Assembly (NCBI RefSeq): GCF_000308055.1
Contig: NZ_CAGY01000007.1
Coordinates: 1 to 64,000 of the forward strand
Length of the DNA: 64,000 bases
Source of the DNA: Actinomyces sp. ph3
GTDB lineage: Bacteria; Actinomycetota; Actinomycetes; Actinomycetales; Actinomycetaceae
Reading direction: 5' to 3'
The notes beneath the pieces were generated by a model, which was not told the origin of the DNA, ran no database searches, and saw only the letters and a program-made list of their open reading frames with translations. Below, in pieces: positions 30,450-41,300 of the stretch (position 1 is the stretch's first letter; each line of letters begins with the position of its first letter). Both the position numbers and the translations under genes were made by a program.

Positions 30450-30806
30450 TCACTCGGCAGATCCGGAGCGGTGCTCCTTGATCTTTGCGGCCTTACCGTG
30501 GCGCTCACGCAGGTAGTAGAGCTTTGCGCGGCGCACGTCGCCCTTGGTCACGACCTCGATCTTGTCGATCGTGGGTGCGTGCAGGGGGAAGGTACGCTCA
30601 ACACCGACACCGAAGGAAACCTTGCGGACGGTGAAAGTTTCGGAAACACCGTGGCCACGGCGTGCGATAACAACGCCCTGGAAAACCTGGATACGCGAGC
30701 GGTTACCTTCGATAACCTTCACGTGAACCTTAACGGTATCGCCTGCACGGAAAGCAGGGATGTCTTCGCGCAGCGATGCTGCATCGACGGCGTCCAGCTT
30801 TTGCAT
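30450..30806 (-). CDS. rplS: 50S ribosomal protein L19
   Basis: A 118-residue subunit-interface protein. [33 protein letters not shown] is the family core and [13 protein letters not shown]-type sequence ends it. The ATG at 30806 has AAGGAG 5 bases upstream. A gap of about 200 bases to trmD contains inverted GCGGCAG/CTGCCGC segments (30903-30909, 30825-30831) that could fold in the leader. Confidence 0.97.
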   Translation of the reverse strand: MQKLDAVDAASLREDIPAFRAGDTVKVHVKVIEGNRSRIQVFQGVVIARRGHGVSETFTVRKVSFGVGVERTFPLHAPTIDKIEVVTKGDVRRAKLYYLRERHGKAAKIKEHRSGSAE

Positions 30807-31004
30807 GTTCACTCCTTGACGCTTCTGCCGCAGGTCAGTCACGTCTTTTCGGCAGGTCAAGCCTGCGTTTCTTCGTGTATCTGCATGATCCGGCGGCCCC
30901 CCGCGGCAGGTTACGCCACACACAGACCGTACAATTTTGCCACAGCTCAGGTACTAAAGAACACCCCGAATACCCAGAACTTTGCGCACGCAGCGGTGAT
31001 TTCG

Positions 31005-32330
31005 CTAACTTTGCGCGGGGCGAATCATGACAACGTCGTTGGCCTCGGTATTGGCACTCAAACGGAAACGACGCCTTCCTGCCTTTTTAAAACCGTGCTT
31101 GCGATAGAAACGCTGTGCGCGCTCGTTATAGATGTGTGTTCCTAAAACGATTTGGCTCGCGCCTTCTTCTCTGGCAATGCGAATCGTGTGCTCCAAAATC
31201 GCTCCAGCAATACCAGTCCCGTGGACTTCTTCGCACGCATAGCACTTCGAAAGATAGGCAGCGTGATCATCCAATGGATACTTGCCATTTCCACGCGGCA
31301 TTTCCTTCGGACTATTCAGGAAAATCAAAGTGTAGGCAAGGAGCTGACCCTCACTTTCTGCAAGGAAACAGCGCGCATTCGGATCAGCAAGATATTCCTC
31401 AATAACCTGAGGATTCAATCCATCAGAAATAAAAGCCTGGACATCTTCCTCAGAAATAAAGTCCGGGGGTGCCATGGGGAAAGTGAGGCTGGCGAGCTCA
31501 CTGATGCGCTCGGCCTCGTCGGGGCGCGCGGCGCGAATCTCAACGGGAGCAACGCGACCCTCGCGCATCAGCACACCGTTTTCCGCCAGTACTTCCCTGT
31601 CCCGGTTACTCAGTTGATCAGCCGAAGAGCGCGCTATACGGGCAACGATATCCGGGCGTCGATGCGCTGTTCGTTCAAGGCTACGATCTAGACGCCAACG
31701 ATCGATCTTTGCGTGGTCACCGGACATCAATACATCGGGAACCTGGTGCTCGCGCCATTCTTGCGGCTTTGTGTAAACCGGGTATTCCAAGAGGCCAATA
31801 CCGCTGTGGGATTCTTCAACCAGAGAGTCGGGGTTCCCAATCACTCCATCGATCAAGCGGCCAACAGCTTCAACCAAGACCAAGGCTGCCACTTCCCCAC
31901 CATTGAGGACGTAATCCCCGATGGAGAATTCTTCAACCACGATGCCACGGTCACGGTAGTGATCAGCAACGCGCTGATCAATGCCTTCGTAGCGTCCACA
32001 CGCAACGATGATTCGATCGAAATGCGAAAGTTCCTCAGCTTTTTTCTGGTTAAAAGGGATTCCCGAAGGTGTGGGGATTGCTAAAACGCACTTTTCAGGC
32101 TCTGCTCCGATGACGGTGTCCAGCGCCTCTCCCCAGACATCAGGCCTCATGACCATACCCGCACCCCCACCGTACGGGGTGTCATCAACCGTTCGGTGAC
32201 GATCATGAGTCCACGAACGCAGGTCGTGGACGTGAATGTCCAACTGGCCGCTTTGACGCGCCTTCCCCATAAGAGAGAGGTCAAGCGCAGCAAAGTACTG
32301 CGGGAAAATACTCAGCAGATCGATACGCAT
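31005..32330 (-). CDS. trmD: tRNA (guanine37-N1)-methyltransferase fused to a GNAT acetyltransferase
   Basis: A 441-residue two-domain protein. Residues 1-235 are TrmD, a SPOUT methyltransferase that prevents frameshifting by making m1G37: [13 protein letters not shown] start, [10 protein letters not shown], the knot loop CGRYEGID (111-118) and [11 protein letters not shown]. Residues about 262-441 are a GNAT domain with an acetyl-CoA loop [10 protein letters not shown] and [14 protein letters not shown]. The junction is one continuous frame. TrmD alone is usually about 230-250 residues. The acetyl acceptor is unknown. It lies in the standard rpsP-rimM-trmD-rplS order. Confidence 0.95.
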   Translation of the reverse strand: MRIDLLSIFPQYFAALDLSLMGKARQSGQLDIHVHDLRSWTHDRHRTVDDTPYGGGAGMVMRPDVWGEALDTVIGAEPEKCVLAIPTPSGIPFNQKKAEELSHFDRIIVACGRYEGIDQRVADHYRDRGIVVEEFSIGDYVLNGGEVAALVLVEAVGRLIDGVIGNPDSLVEESHSGIGLLEYPVYTKPQEWREHQVPDVLMSGDHAKIDRWRLDRSLERTAHRRPDIVARIARSSADQLSNRDREVLAENGVLMREGRVAPVEIRAARPDEAERISELASLTFPMAPPDFISEEDVQAFISDGLNPQVIEEYLADPNARCFLAESEGQLLAYTLIFLNSPKEMPRGNGKYPLDDHAAYLSKCYACEEVHGTGIAGAILEHTIRIAREEGASQIVLGTHIYNERAQRFYRKHGFKKAGRRRFRLSANTEANDVVMIRPAQS

Positions 32331-32344
32331 AGGCTTCCTTTTCC

Positions 32345-32851
32345 TCAGCGGGCCTCAATGGCTTGATCGTCAAAAAGCCCGGGGAGCGGCTCGATCGTCA
32401 CAGTACCGTTTGGGATATCAACAGTGGGAACAAGTTGATGGACGAAGGGAACCATGACAGTGCCTGCGGAAGTCTTTACTAATAGGAGATCCTGAGCGGC
32501 CCCCATTTGGAGCCCTTGAACCACGCCCAGTTCATTTCCCTGAGGATCAACTGCGCGCAGGCCCTTGAGCTGGTGCGGGTACCACGCGTCTTCTTCTTCC
32601 CTCTCATCGACAAGCAGACGAGCACCGCGCAATGCTTCGGCGTCCTCGCGGCTTGAAACCTCATCGAAAAGAGCGATCACACGATCTTTTTGCTGACGAA
32701 TTGAAGATAGCGTGAGCATGGGAAAATCCGCATTCGAGGTCGAGAAGCTTTCTCCAGGGGTAAAAAGCTGCGGATCGTCGCTTCGAATATCCACAATGAC
32801 TTCCCCACGCAGTCCGTGTGCGGGTCCGATCTGTGCTGCCGTCATGAGCAT
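32345..32851 (-). CDS. rimM: Ribosome maturation factor RimM
   Basis: A 168-residue 16S processing factor that binds S19. [23 protein letters not shown] is the RimM N-domain, and the C-terminal PRC-barrel part has [25 protein letters not shown] and [11 protein letters not shown]. It is cotranscribed with trmD. Confidence 0.95.
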   Translation of the reverse strand: MLMTAAQIGPAHGLRGEVIVDIRSDDPQLFTPGESFSTSNADFPMLTLSSIRQQKDRVIALFDEVSSREDAEALRGARLLVDEREEEDAWYPHQLKGLRAVDPQGNELGVVQGLQMGAAQDLLLVKTSAGTVMVPFVHQLVPTVDIPNGTVTIEPLPGLFDDQAIEAR

Positions 32852-32926
32852 GGGATGAATCCTTTTCGGGGGTATGCCAAACGGGGACCTGTTTAAGCCA
32901 GGTCCCCGTTTGAGATCACTAAGTTG

Positions 32927-33166
32927 TCACTCGCGGTCGGTGTCAACGACATCAACGCGAACGTTTCCCCGGGGAGAAAGCGCGTTCATTACCGTGCGCA
33001 GCGCACGGGCCGTACGACCTCCGCGGCCGATGACACGCCCCAGATCCTCAGGGTTCACGCGAACCTCAAGCATCTGCCCGCGACGCATATTGCGAGAAGA
33101 AACCCGCACGTCTTCGGGGTGATCAACGATTCCGCTGACCAGGTGTTCGAGTGCATCAGCGAGCAT
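32927..33166 (-). CDS. khpA: KH-domain RNA-binding protein (KhpA type)
   Basis: A 79-residue protein with a single KH domain. EVRVNPEDLGRVIGRGGRTARALRTVM contains the G-R-G-G loop that grips RNA. It sits between rpsP and rimM, as in most Gram-positive bacteria. The gap to rpsP is 2 bases. Confidence 0.93.
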   Translation of the reverse strand: MLADALEHLVSGIVDHPEDVRVSSRNMRRGQMLEVRVNPEDLGRVIGRGGRTARALRTVMNALSPRGNVRVDVVDTDRE

Positions 33167-33168
33167 GA

Positions 33169-33654
33169 TCAGGCTTCCTCGCCAGCTTCTTCAGCCTTGG
33201 GCTCTTCTGCTGCTTCTTCAGCGGCAGCGGCCTGTGCGGCTTCTTCTTCAGCCTTGCGAGCAGCTTCTTCCTCAGCCTTCTTGGCAGAGGCGTCTGCCTT
33301 GCGCTTCTCAGCAGCGGCTTCGGCGTCCTTGATGGCCTGAGCAGCAGCGGCTGCCTTATCGGCATCTGCGTACTGCACGCGGGACACTGCGTCTGCCTTG
33401 CCATTGAAGCGAGCGATGTCACCGGTCAGGACCAGCAGGTTACGAACCTGATCCGAAGGCTGTGCGCCAACGCCGAGCCAGTACTGAACGCGGTCAGACT
33501 TGATCTCGATGGTCGAGGGGTTCGGGGTCGGATCGTACAGACCGACCTCTTCGATGACGCGTCCGTCACGCTTCTTGCGCGAGTCAACGACAACGACACG
33601 GTAAACGGGTGCATGGATCTTGCCCATGCGCTTCAAACGAATGCGAACTGCCAC
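33169..33654 (-). CDS. rpsP: 30S ribosomal protein S16 with long Ala/Glu tail
   Basis: About 161 residues from the GTG at 33654 (AGGAGTG upstream). The first 80 are S16 ([37 protein letters not shown]). The remaining 75-80 residues form an Ala/Glu/Lys-rich, likely helical tail, longer than in most phyla though tails are known in actinobacterial S16. It opens the operon rpsP-KH-rimM-trmD-rplS. Confidence 0.95.
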   Translation of the reverse strand: MAVRIRLKRMGKIHAPVYRVVVVDSRKKRDGRVIEEVGLYDPTPNPSTIEIKSDRVQYWLGVGAQPSDQVRNLLVLTGDIARFNGKADAVSRVQYADADKAAAAAQAIKDAEAAAEKRKADASAKKAEEEAARKAEEEAAQAAAAEEAAEEPKAEEAGEEA

Positions 33655-33855
33655 TGTTGTGGTCACTCCTGTTTCAAATCGGTGTGGAATAGACATACGT
33701 CAGGTAGGGAAACACAGACGATGATTATCCCGGGACGCGACGAACTCAGATGAGAGGGCTCTTCGCACGTCGAGTACAGCGATTAATTATGCCAGTTTTA
33801 GCTGGTCTTTCCAAGCCAATCGGCGCCGGACTCAGCCAAATCACGGTGGTCTTGG

Positions 33856-34962
33856 TCACCGCTCAGGGGAAGACACAGAAGAAAGCGCGACAAGCTCTCC
33901 GCCTCGACACAGCCAAAGGGGTGCAAGAAGCGCATCAATGTCGTCGGGACAAGCTGAGTATCCGACAAGATCAGCGTTTCCTCCAACGAGCCCTTCGTCA
34001 ACCCCCAAATAGCGGCGCGTTTCCAGCGTCGCCCTTTGAAGAATTTCGCGAGGCCTTAACCCAAGTTCGCCCCAGGCACGCAGTTCCGCGAGGATACTTC
34101 CGGGTTGTTGGTAGCCGCCCGTATCACTTGCGGGTAAGACCGTAATTCCAGAGTCGAAGAGCTCTTGAGCCTGCTCGTATCTGCGTTGCCACAGCGTATT
34201 CATTGTTGCTGAATACCGCGGATATTTGCGTGCCGCCTGCTCAGAAAATTCCTTGAACAATTCGCGCTGGAGCATGGTGACAGATACCGCGATCCCACGT
34301 TTTTTCGCTTCGCGGATCTGATCTTTATCCATGCCACTGGCATGTTCGATATCGTCAACGCCTGCTTCAATGAGGTCATCGATGACGCGCGAGGAAAAGG
34401 CATGGACCGCCACACGCCCTCCGGCCTCGTGGACCCCGGCGACAGCCTCGATAAGGATTTCGCGAGGCCACAGGGGCTCAAGGTCAGCTTCTGCTCCCCC
34501 GCTACGGTCGATCCAATCGCCAACGATCTTCACCCACCCGTCACCGCGCGCACACTCTTCACGCGCGATATCTGGCAGCTCACGAACATCACTGAGCTCA
34601 CGCGCAAGACCTCGGATATACCTCATTGGCCGAGCGATGTGACGACCACACCGGATGAGAGTCGGATAGCGGGGCTCGTCATTTACCCACGAAGTGTCAA
34701 CGGGAGATCCACAATCGCGCAGAAGAGTGACACCGGCGCGAAGCATGGCATCAAGTTGTTCACGTTGTTGAGCGCGGCCAAGAGACGCTGCAGCTGCGCC
34801 AACACCGATGTGACAGTGAACATCTGCGAAAGCGGGCGCAGCCCACCCACTCAGAACTTGCGAATAGGCAGGGATCTCATCGACGGGCGAGATTACTGGA
34901 GTTAAATTCCACTGACCACTGACCCATCCTGAATCAGTAAAAAGATGCCCGTCGAAATACAT
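33856..34962 (-). CDS. Amidohydrolase family protein
   Basis: A 368-residue TIM-barrel metallo-hydrolase. The metal motif H-x-H is in PAFADVHCHIGVG (about 46-58), further ligand His in GRVAVHAFSS and DDIEHASGMD, and the Asp in VLPASDTGGYQ. Low-specificity imidazolonepropionase-like relatives share this layout. The substrate cannot be predicted. The ATG overlaps the ffh stop by one base (TGATG at 34960-34964), so it is part of the ftsY-ffh transcript. Confidence 0.8.
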   Translation of the reverse strand: MYFDGHLFTDSGWVSGQWNLTPVISPVDEIPAYSQVLSGWAAPAFADVHCHIGVGAAAASLGRAQQREQLDAMLRAGVTLLRDCGSPVDTSWVNDEPRYPTLIRCGRHIARPMRYIRGLARELSDVRELPDIAREECARGDGWVKIVGDWIDRSGGAEADLEPLWPREILIEAVAGVHEAGGRVAVHAFSSRVIDDLIEAGVDDIEHASGMDKDQIREAKKRGIAVSVTMLQRELFKEFSEQAARKYPRYSATMNTLWQRRYEQAQELFDSGITVLPASDTGGYQQPGSILAELRAWGELGLRPREILQRATLETRRYLGVDEGLVGGNADLVGYSACPDDIDALLAPLWLCRGGELVALSSVSSPER

Positions 34963-36566
34963 CAGCCTCGGCCGAGCATGCGTCGGATGTCTTCGGGAAG
35001 ATCATCCAAGGTCGGGCGCGGCACATTGGGAGCCTGCGTGGGTGTTTCTGGGACGCCAAAGGCGGAGCCCGCCGGGGCTGAAGGACGCTGTTCGCGAGGA
35101 AGCATCGCCTCCAATTCCTGCTGACGGCGCTTCGCCGGGTTACCACTTCGCGCCTTCTTCGCAACGCGTGCGCGCTGGGCACGGTCCTTACGAGCCTGTG
35201 CCTTTTGCTTCGCCTTACCACCGCTGCCGGGCATCGAACCGAATCCGGGCATTCCTCCCGGACCCATCTGTCCCATCTGCCCCATCATGGTCTTTGCGGC
35301 TTCAAAACGCTTGACTAGGTTATTGACCTCAGCGACCGTCACGCCTGAACCACGGGCGATGCGCGAGCGACGAGAGCCATTCAGAATCGAGACATCGGCG
35401 CGCTCTGCGGGAGTCATTGAACGGACAATCGCTTCGACGCGGTTAACCTCGCGCTCATCGAAGTTCTCAAGCTGATCACGCATCTGAGCCATTCCGGGGA
35501 TCATCCCCAGAACCTTCTTCATCGACCCGAGCTTGCGGACCTGCTGAAGCTGGCTGAGGAAATCATCCAGCGTGAGCTCACCAGACATGGCCTTCTTGGC
35601 CATCTTCTCAGCTTCTTCAGCATCCAAGCGCTTTTCGGCTTGCTCGATGAGCGTCATGATATCGCCCATATCGAGGATTCGAGACGCCATACGGTCGGCA
35701 TGGAAACGCTCGAAGTCGTCCAAACCTTCACCCGTCGAGGCGAAGAGGATTGGAGCACCCGTCACGCCTCGCACGGAAAGCGCGGCACCGCCTCGGGAAT
35801 CACCATCAAGCTTGGAGAGCACGACACCGGTGAAGCCAACACCGTCACGGAATGCGGTTGCGGTATTGACCGCATCCTGACCGATCATGGCGTCAAGGAC
35901 GAACATGACTTCGTGCGGATTGACGGCCTGGCGAATAGCGATCGCCTGATCCATCATCTCTTGATCGACACCCAAACGGCCCGCGGTATCGACAATCACA
36001 ACATCGATGCCATGAGTGATCGCATAATCCAAACCGGAACGAGCCACTTGAACCGGATCGCCAACACCGTTACCCGGTTCGGGTGCCCACACCTGAACGC
36101 CCGCGCGCTCACCGACAATTTGAAGCTGGCCGACGGCATTGGGACGCTGAAGGTCAGAGGCGACAAGCAGAACGCTCTTTCCCTCTTCGCGCAGCCACTT
36201 ACCAAGCTTTCCGGCCAAAGTCGTCTTACCTGCACCCTGCAGACCTGCGAGCATGAAAACTGTCGGGCCTCGCTGAGCAAAATGCAGCTCTCGGGTTTCG
36301 CCACCCAGGATCTCAACAAGTTCATCGTGAACAATGCGGACAACCTGCTGGCCGGGGTTGAGCGCGCGGGAACGAGCCGCTCCATATGCCTTCTCGCGAA
36401 CCTGAGTGGTGAACTGGCGAACGACAGGAAGGGCAACGTCAGCATCGATCAGGGCACGACGAATCTCGCTAATAGTCTGATCGACATCAGATTCCGTCAA
36501 AACTCCGCGCGAACGGAGCCTCTTAAAGGACGCGGTCAAACGATCAGAAAGATCCGAGAAAGCCAC
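34962..36566 (-). CDS. ffh: Signal recognition particle protein Ffh
   Basis: A 534-residue GTPase that delivers membrane-protein ribosomes to FtsY. The NG domain has GLQGAGKTT (108-116), VDTAGRLGVDQ and LSKLDGDSRGGAAL; the C-terminal M domain is Met-rich and Gly-rich (TMMGQMGQMGPGGMPGFG). A basic Pro-rich tail of about 60 residues extends beyond the usual end. The SRP RNA gene is not in this window. Confidence 0.97.
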   Translation of the reverse strand: MAFSDLSDRLTASFKRLRSRGVLTESDVDQTISEIRRALIDADVALPVVRQFTTQVREKAYGAARSRALNPGQQVVRIVHDELVEILGGETRELHFAQRGPTVFMLAGLQGAGKTTLAGKLGKWLREEGKSVLLVASDLQRPNAVGQLQIVGERAGVQVWAPEPGNGVGDPVQVARSGLDYAITHGIDVVIVDTAGRLGVDQEMMDQAIAIRQAVNPHEVMFVLDAMIGQDAVNTATAFRDGVGFTGVVLSKLDGDSRGGAALSVRGVTGAPILFASTGEGLDDFERFHADRMASRILDMGDIMTLIEQAEKRLDAEEAEKMAKKAMSGELTLDDFLSQLQQVRKLGSMKKVLGMIPGMAQMRDQLENFDEREVNRVEAIVRSMTPAERADVSILNGSRRSRIARGSGVTVAEVNNLVKRFEAAKTMMGQMGQMGPGGMPGFGSMPGSGGKAKQKAQARKDRAQRARVAKKARSGNPAKRRQQELEAMLPREQRPSAPAGSAFGVPETPTQAPNVPRPTLDDLPEDIRRMLGRG

Positions 36567-36624
36567 TGTGACTACTCCTCACGAGCACAATTTCTAAATA
36601 ACTAAATGTCAAGGGTAGTGGGTT

Positions 36625-37896
36625 CTAGCCCACGATTGCATCAACAAAGGAATCGGGATCGAAGGGGGCAAGGTCGTCCGGCCCCTCTCCAAGTCCCACA
36701 AACTTGACGGGAACACCCAATGTTCGCTGGACTGAAACAACGATTCCGCCCTTAGCAGAGCCATCCAGCTTGGACAGGACAATACCTGTGACGCCAGCGA
36801 CCTCAGCGAAAACTTCGGCCTGTCGAAGACCGTTTTGACCGGTCGTCGCGTCCAGAACCAGAAGGACTTCACTGACTGGTGCGCGCTTCTCCATCACGCG
36901 CTTGACCTTACCCAGCTCGTCCATGAGCGCAGACTTCGTCTGGAGTCGGCCCGCGGTATCGACCATGACGACATCACAGCCCCGTCGAATGCCTTCTTCA
37001 ACCGATTCAAATGCAACGGACGCCGGGTCGGCACCTTCGCGATCAGAACGGACGACATCAACGCCAACGCGACTTCCCCAGGTCTCAAGCTGTTCAGCGG
37101 CAGCTGCGCGGAAAGTATCCGCCGCCCCCAGCAGAACCTCATGTCCTTCGGCGCGGAAAATGCGTGCCATCTTTCCAGTGGTCGTCGTCTTACCAGTTCC
37201 GTTAACGCCCACCATCAAGATCGTTGCAGGGACCTGAACGCCGTCAACATCTCGAACTGCTAGGTTCACGGAGCGATCCATATCGGGATCAACGAGCTTG
37301 AGCAGTTCTTCGCGCAAAAGTGCACGCACAACCTGCGGATCTGTAGTGTTCTCAACCTTCACTCGCGTGTGAAGGGCTTCCATCAATTCATCGGTTGCTT
37401 CCAAGCCCAAATCTGCGACAAGAAGAGAATCTTCCATCTCTTCCCAATCCGCAGCTGATAGATCGCCGCGCGACAGCAAAGAAAGAAGGGATTTGCCCAA
37501 AGCTCCCGAGCGTGCCAAGCGCGCACGAAGACGTCCCATTCGTGAAGGAATGGATTCGGGGATCTCAATAGAGGCGCTTTCCGTGCGTTCCTCTTCAATT
37601 TCCGAGGCCGGGGTTTCCTCCGACGTAGAGACTTGCCCGGCAGAAGGGGCAGCGTGGTCAGCAGTTTGCGCTGCAGGACCATCTCGGGAACGCTGGGCTC
37701 CTTCGACTTCACTTTCCTGAGCTTGCGGAAGCGAAGCCTCGGGGACAACGGAGGTCGATGAGGGCACTTCACTTTGCGTGCGTGACGACTTGAGCGAACG
37801 CACGACAAACGAAACAACCGCGACAAGAACAACAATGATCCCCGCCAAAATGATGGGGGCCACGGGATTATGAATAAAGTCCATGACAGCCTGCAT
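36625..37896 (-). CDS. ftsY: Signal recognition particle receptor FtsY
   Basis: A 423-residue receptor. An N-terminal membrane helix (about 13-31) is followed by an acidic, Pro/Glu/Ser-rich linker to about 110, then the NG GTPase domain with GVNGTGKTTTTGK, VDTAGRLQTKSALMDEL and LSKLDGSAKGG. The membrane helix is usual for actinobacterial FtsY. It is between a small membrane protein gene and ffh. Confidence 0.97.
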   Translation of the reverse strand: MQAVMDFIHNPVAPIILAGIIVVLVAVVSFVVRSLKSSRTQSEVPSSTSVVPEASLPQAQESEVEGAQRSRDGPAAQTADHAAPSAGQVSTSEETPASEIEEERTESASIEIPESIPSRMGRLRARLARSGALGKSLLSLLSRGDLSAADWEEMEDSLLVADLGLEATDELMEALHTRVKVENTTDPQVVRALLREELLKLVDPDMDRSVNLAVRDVDGVQVPATILMVGVNGTGKTTTTGKMARIFRAEGHEVLLGAADTFRAAAAEQLETWGSRVGVDVVRSDREGADPASVAFESVEEGIRRGCDVVMVDTAGRLQTKSALMDELGKVKRVMEKRAPVSEVLLVLDATTGQNGLRQAEVFAEVAGVTGIVLSKLDGSAKGGIVVSVQRTLGVPVKFVGLGEGPDDLAPFDPDSFVDAIVG

Positions 37897-37924
37897 AGGT
37901 CAATCTTCCCTTAGTGCGCTTCTC

Positions 37925-38281
37925 TTATGCATCTTTCGAGGTATCGGCCTCAGTTGGGGCGGGCTTCGCGTGTGCCCCACGCCTGGTGGCGATATCTTCA
38001 ATGCGCTCAGTCATTGCTTCAACGGCTTCGAAACCTGGAAGGCCATCTGCCACCATGTACCCGCGAGAGCCCTTCGAGGACTCAAGGACAGCGTTCATGT
38101 TCTCTTCACGAACGCTAATTTGCGGGATCTGGGCGGGGATTTCCTGTCCGGACTGATTCCGAAGATGGTCTCTCCACTGATCAGCACTTCGCCGGTGCAA
38201 TGCAAAACCTAAAATGACGGCCGAGGCGATGGCAAGCATGACGATCATCGTGACGATGTAGACCGCAATTCCTTCAATCAT
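37925..38281 (-). CDS. Small single-pass membrane protein of unknown function
   Basis: A 118-residue protein with an N-terminal membrane helix (VYIVTMIVMLAIASAVILGFAL, about 6-28) followed by a basic then mixed-charge cytosolic part and a disordered Lys/Ala/Glu end. I recognise no domain. It lies between smc and ftsY with short gaps on the same strand, so it is probably cotranscribed with them. The reading frame has normal codon use for the region, which supports a real gene. Confidence 0.65.
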   Translation of the reverse strand: MIEGIAVYIVTMIVMLAIASAVILGFALHRRSADQWRDHLRNQSGQEIPAQIPQISVREENMNAVLESSKGSRGYMVADGLPGFEAVEAMTERIEDIATRRGAHAKPAPTEADTSKDA

Positions 38282-38337
38282 GCCTTAACTTTCCCATCCC
38301 ACACGCGGCTGTGCCAAGTGGACACGGTTTTTTCGTT

Positions 38338-41300
38338 TCAATCATTGAGGCGTTGAGAAACTACACGCGTCACGCCATCTCTCATCGTCACGCCATAGAG
38401 TGCATCCGCAATCTCCATCGTGCGTTTTTGGTGAGTGATGACAATCAGCTGCGAAGTCGCGCGAAGTTCTTTAAATATTTCCAGCAGACGCGACAAATTG
38501 ATGTCATCCAAAGCAGCTTCGACCTCATCCATCACGTAGAAGGGAGAAGGACGAGCTTTAAAGATTGCAACCAAGAATGCCAAAGCCGCCAAGGATCGCT
38601 CTCCGCCCGAAAGCAAAGAAAGTCGCTTGACTTTCTTCCCAGCAGGTCGAGCCTCAATCTCGATCCCTGTATCAAGCATGGAATCAGGATCGGTCAAAAC
38701 CAGACGCCCCTCTCCCCCGGGGAAAAGAACGCCAAAAACATGTTCAAAGTGGCGCGCGGTATCCGCCCATGCCTCTTCAAATGCCTCCTGGACCAAGCGA
38801 TCGACGTCTTCGATGATCGTCAGCAGATCTGACTTGGATTTCTTCAGGTCCTGTACCTGGGCAACCAAGAACTCATGGCGTTTGGCAAGCGCTGCATGTT
38901 CTTCCAAGGCCAGCGGGTTCACACGTCCAAGTTTTTCAAGCTCTTTCAGTGCTTGATCAAGGGTGCGAACTTGCTCTTCACGAACATAAGGACGAGCAGG
39001 GATTTCAGCATCGTCTTCCGCCTCGACATCTGATTCTGCGGATTCTTCGCTCAAAACAGGAACAAGATTGTGCGGACCGTAGTGCTCAATCAGTTCATCG
39101 CCTTCTAAAGAGAGCTCCTCCATGGCACGTGTCTCGAGTTGTTCCACCCGCATGCGCAATTCGGCACGCAAAATCTCAGCCTGCTGCGAGGCTAAAGTAA
39201 GCTGCGAAATTTGCGAACGCACGTCATCAAGTTCCCGGCGTACGGCAGTAAGTTTCTCTGAATCGGCCTTTCGCGATTCTTCAATCGCATCACGGCGAGC
39301 CTTTGCGGAGGCAACCGCACTCTGAGCGCGAGCATAACCCTTCTGCGCTTCCTCCAAGACTCTTTGAGCTCGCGAGAGTTCACGCCGACGGCGTTCTTCC
39401 CTCCGCTGATAAGCAATGCGTTCTTCACGACTTCGCGCGGCGGCTTGGCGAAGATTTCGCGCTCTGGACGCGGCGCCTCGGGACTCTTCTTCTGCAGCCC
39501 GTAAAGCCAACCGGGCCTGGGTTTCTTCGTCACGGGCTGCACGTGCGGCTGCCGCACACTCTTCTGCGTGACGGCTGGCGGCCTCGAGATCAACATCGGG
39601 CGCCTCGAGGGCTGCATTTTTCAGGCGCTGCTGAGCATTTTCATGAGATTCGCGTGCCTGTTCCAGCTGTTCTTGCGCACGCTTGAGGGTTTCCTCGGCG
39701 CGAGTCGTCTCAGCACGGGCAGCTCGAAGAGCACTGTGAACGCGCGCGGCTTCCTGGGCAATCTTTGCTTGACGCGCGTCCTCTTCACGAAGGGTCTTCA
39801 GGGCTTGATTCGCGCCGCGAACTGCTAGGTCAAGTGCAGCGTTGGCACGTGTTAATTCTTCTTGTACTCGGCGCTCTTCCTCCATAGCTGCGCTTGCGGC
39901 TGCCGCTGCTTCCTCATATTGCGCGCGAAGGGCAAGTGGTGAGGCGCTTTCGTCGCCCGCAACCAACATCGAGGTACGCGAGAGAACATCTCCCTGAGTC
40001 GTTGCAACGCGTTCGATTTCTGGGTGCGTCAAAGCTTGACGAGCTTCCTCCAGAGTCTCACACACCCATGAACCCGCGAGAAGAGCATCGACAAGCCCAT
40101 CGAATGCTGTCGAAGTGACGAGATCCTTTGCCCATGCACCTGCAAGGCCATCAAGTTTCGGCGTTTTTTGAGAATTCGATGCGTCGTCGACAAGAAGACG
40201 CACGCGGCCCTGAGCTTTTTGACGTGCATCGGCAGCGGTCTGCCAGGCATGTTCTGGGGTATCGATGACCAGGGCATCGGCAAAAGGAGAAAGCAATTGC
40301 GCAATTGCGTTTTCATAACCCGCACGGATGTGGAGTGCGCTGGGTAGATCACCCTTTGCACCGGGAGCATTCAGATACGAGGCGGTGCCGTCACTGGGAG
40401 TAAGCGTTTGGGCGAGCGCGTCGCGGCGTGCCTCCCAGCGAGCTCGTTCTGCCCGAGCATCGCGCTCTCGCGCCAGAAGTTCATCGACCTTTTCGCGTGC
40501 TTCCTCTCGCTTTGCTTGCGCGATATTCAGGGCTTTCGAGGCAGTTGAATCGTTTTGGGGATCGTTTTCCGAATAGGCTTCGGCCTCGCGCGCAGCTTGA
40601 GCTTGGCGCTCTCGCGCCGCATCCAGTTGATGCGCCGCACGTTGTGCTTCCGATTGCGCGGCATCAAGACGTGATGCAGCCGAGGCCACCCCAGCACTCA
40701 GTCGCGCGCTTGCCTCGCGATAATCGGCAAGCAGACGATTTGCCTGCGCAAGGGCACGCTGGGCCTCGTCATCACGTTTTTCAGCCTCACCACGTTGCCT
40801 TAGTGCCTGATCGACGCGTTCTGAAGCGCTTTGCACGCGTTGAAGGATCTGCGCATCCTCGTGGCTTGCTGCCTGCGCACGCTCATCCAAAGAAGCTGGG
40901 TCTTCGCTTTGCGGTGCCAACTCTGGCTGAGAATGCGTCAATACTCGTTCGCGAGCAATCGTCATTGTTGCGTTGAGGCGTTCAGCGATTGCGGTGAGAG
41001 CTTGCCATTCTTCCATCGCCTGCGCGGCATGCGGATGACGCTCGGCTTCCTCTGCTTCCAATTCACGGATACGCGCTTGTGCACGTGCCTCTTCTTCTTG
41101 AAGGGAGGTCAAGCGTTCATGCTGTGTGCCCGCGTCCTCGGAACCTCGACGAAGCTTGTCGCGAGCAATAACCAAATCATCAGCAAGCAATCGTGCCTTC
41201 GCATCACGTACCCGCGCTTGAATGATCGACGCACGCCGAGCAATCTTTGCCTGACGGGCAAGCGGACGTAATTGACGTTCAATTTCGCTGGTTAGATCAA

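Noticed and set aside
33750-34145. 131-codon + frame opposite the amidohydrolase end
   Set aside because: Antisense to a well-supported enzyme and with no recognisable product.
35640-36605. 321-codon + frame opposite ffh
   Set aside because: Antisense shadow of the NG domain codons; no start signal.
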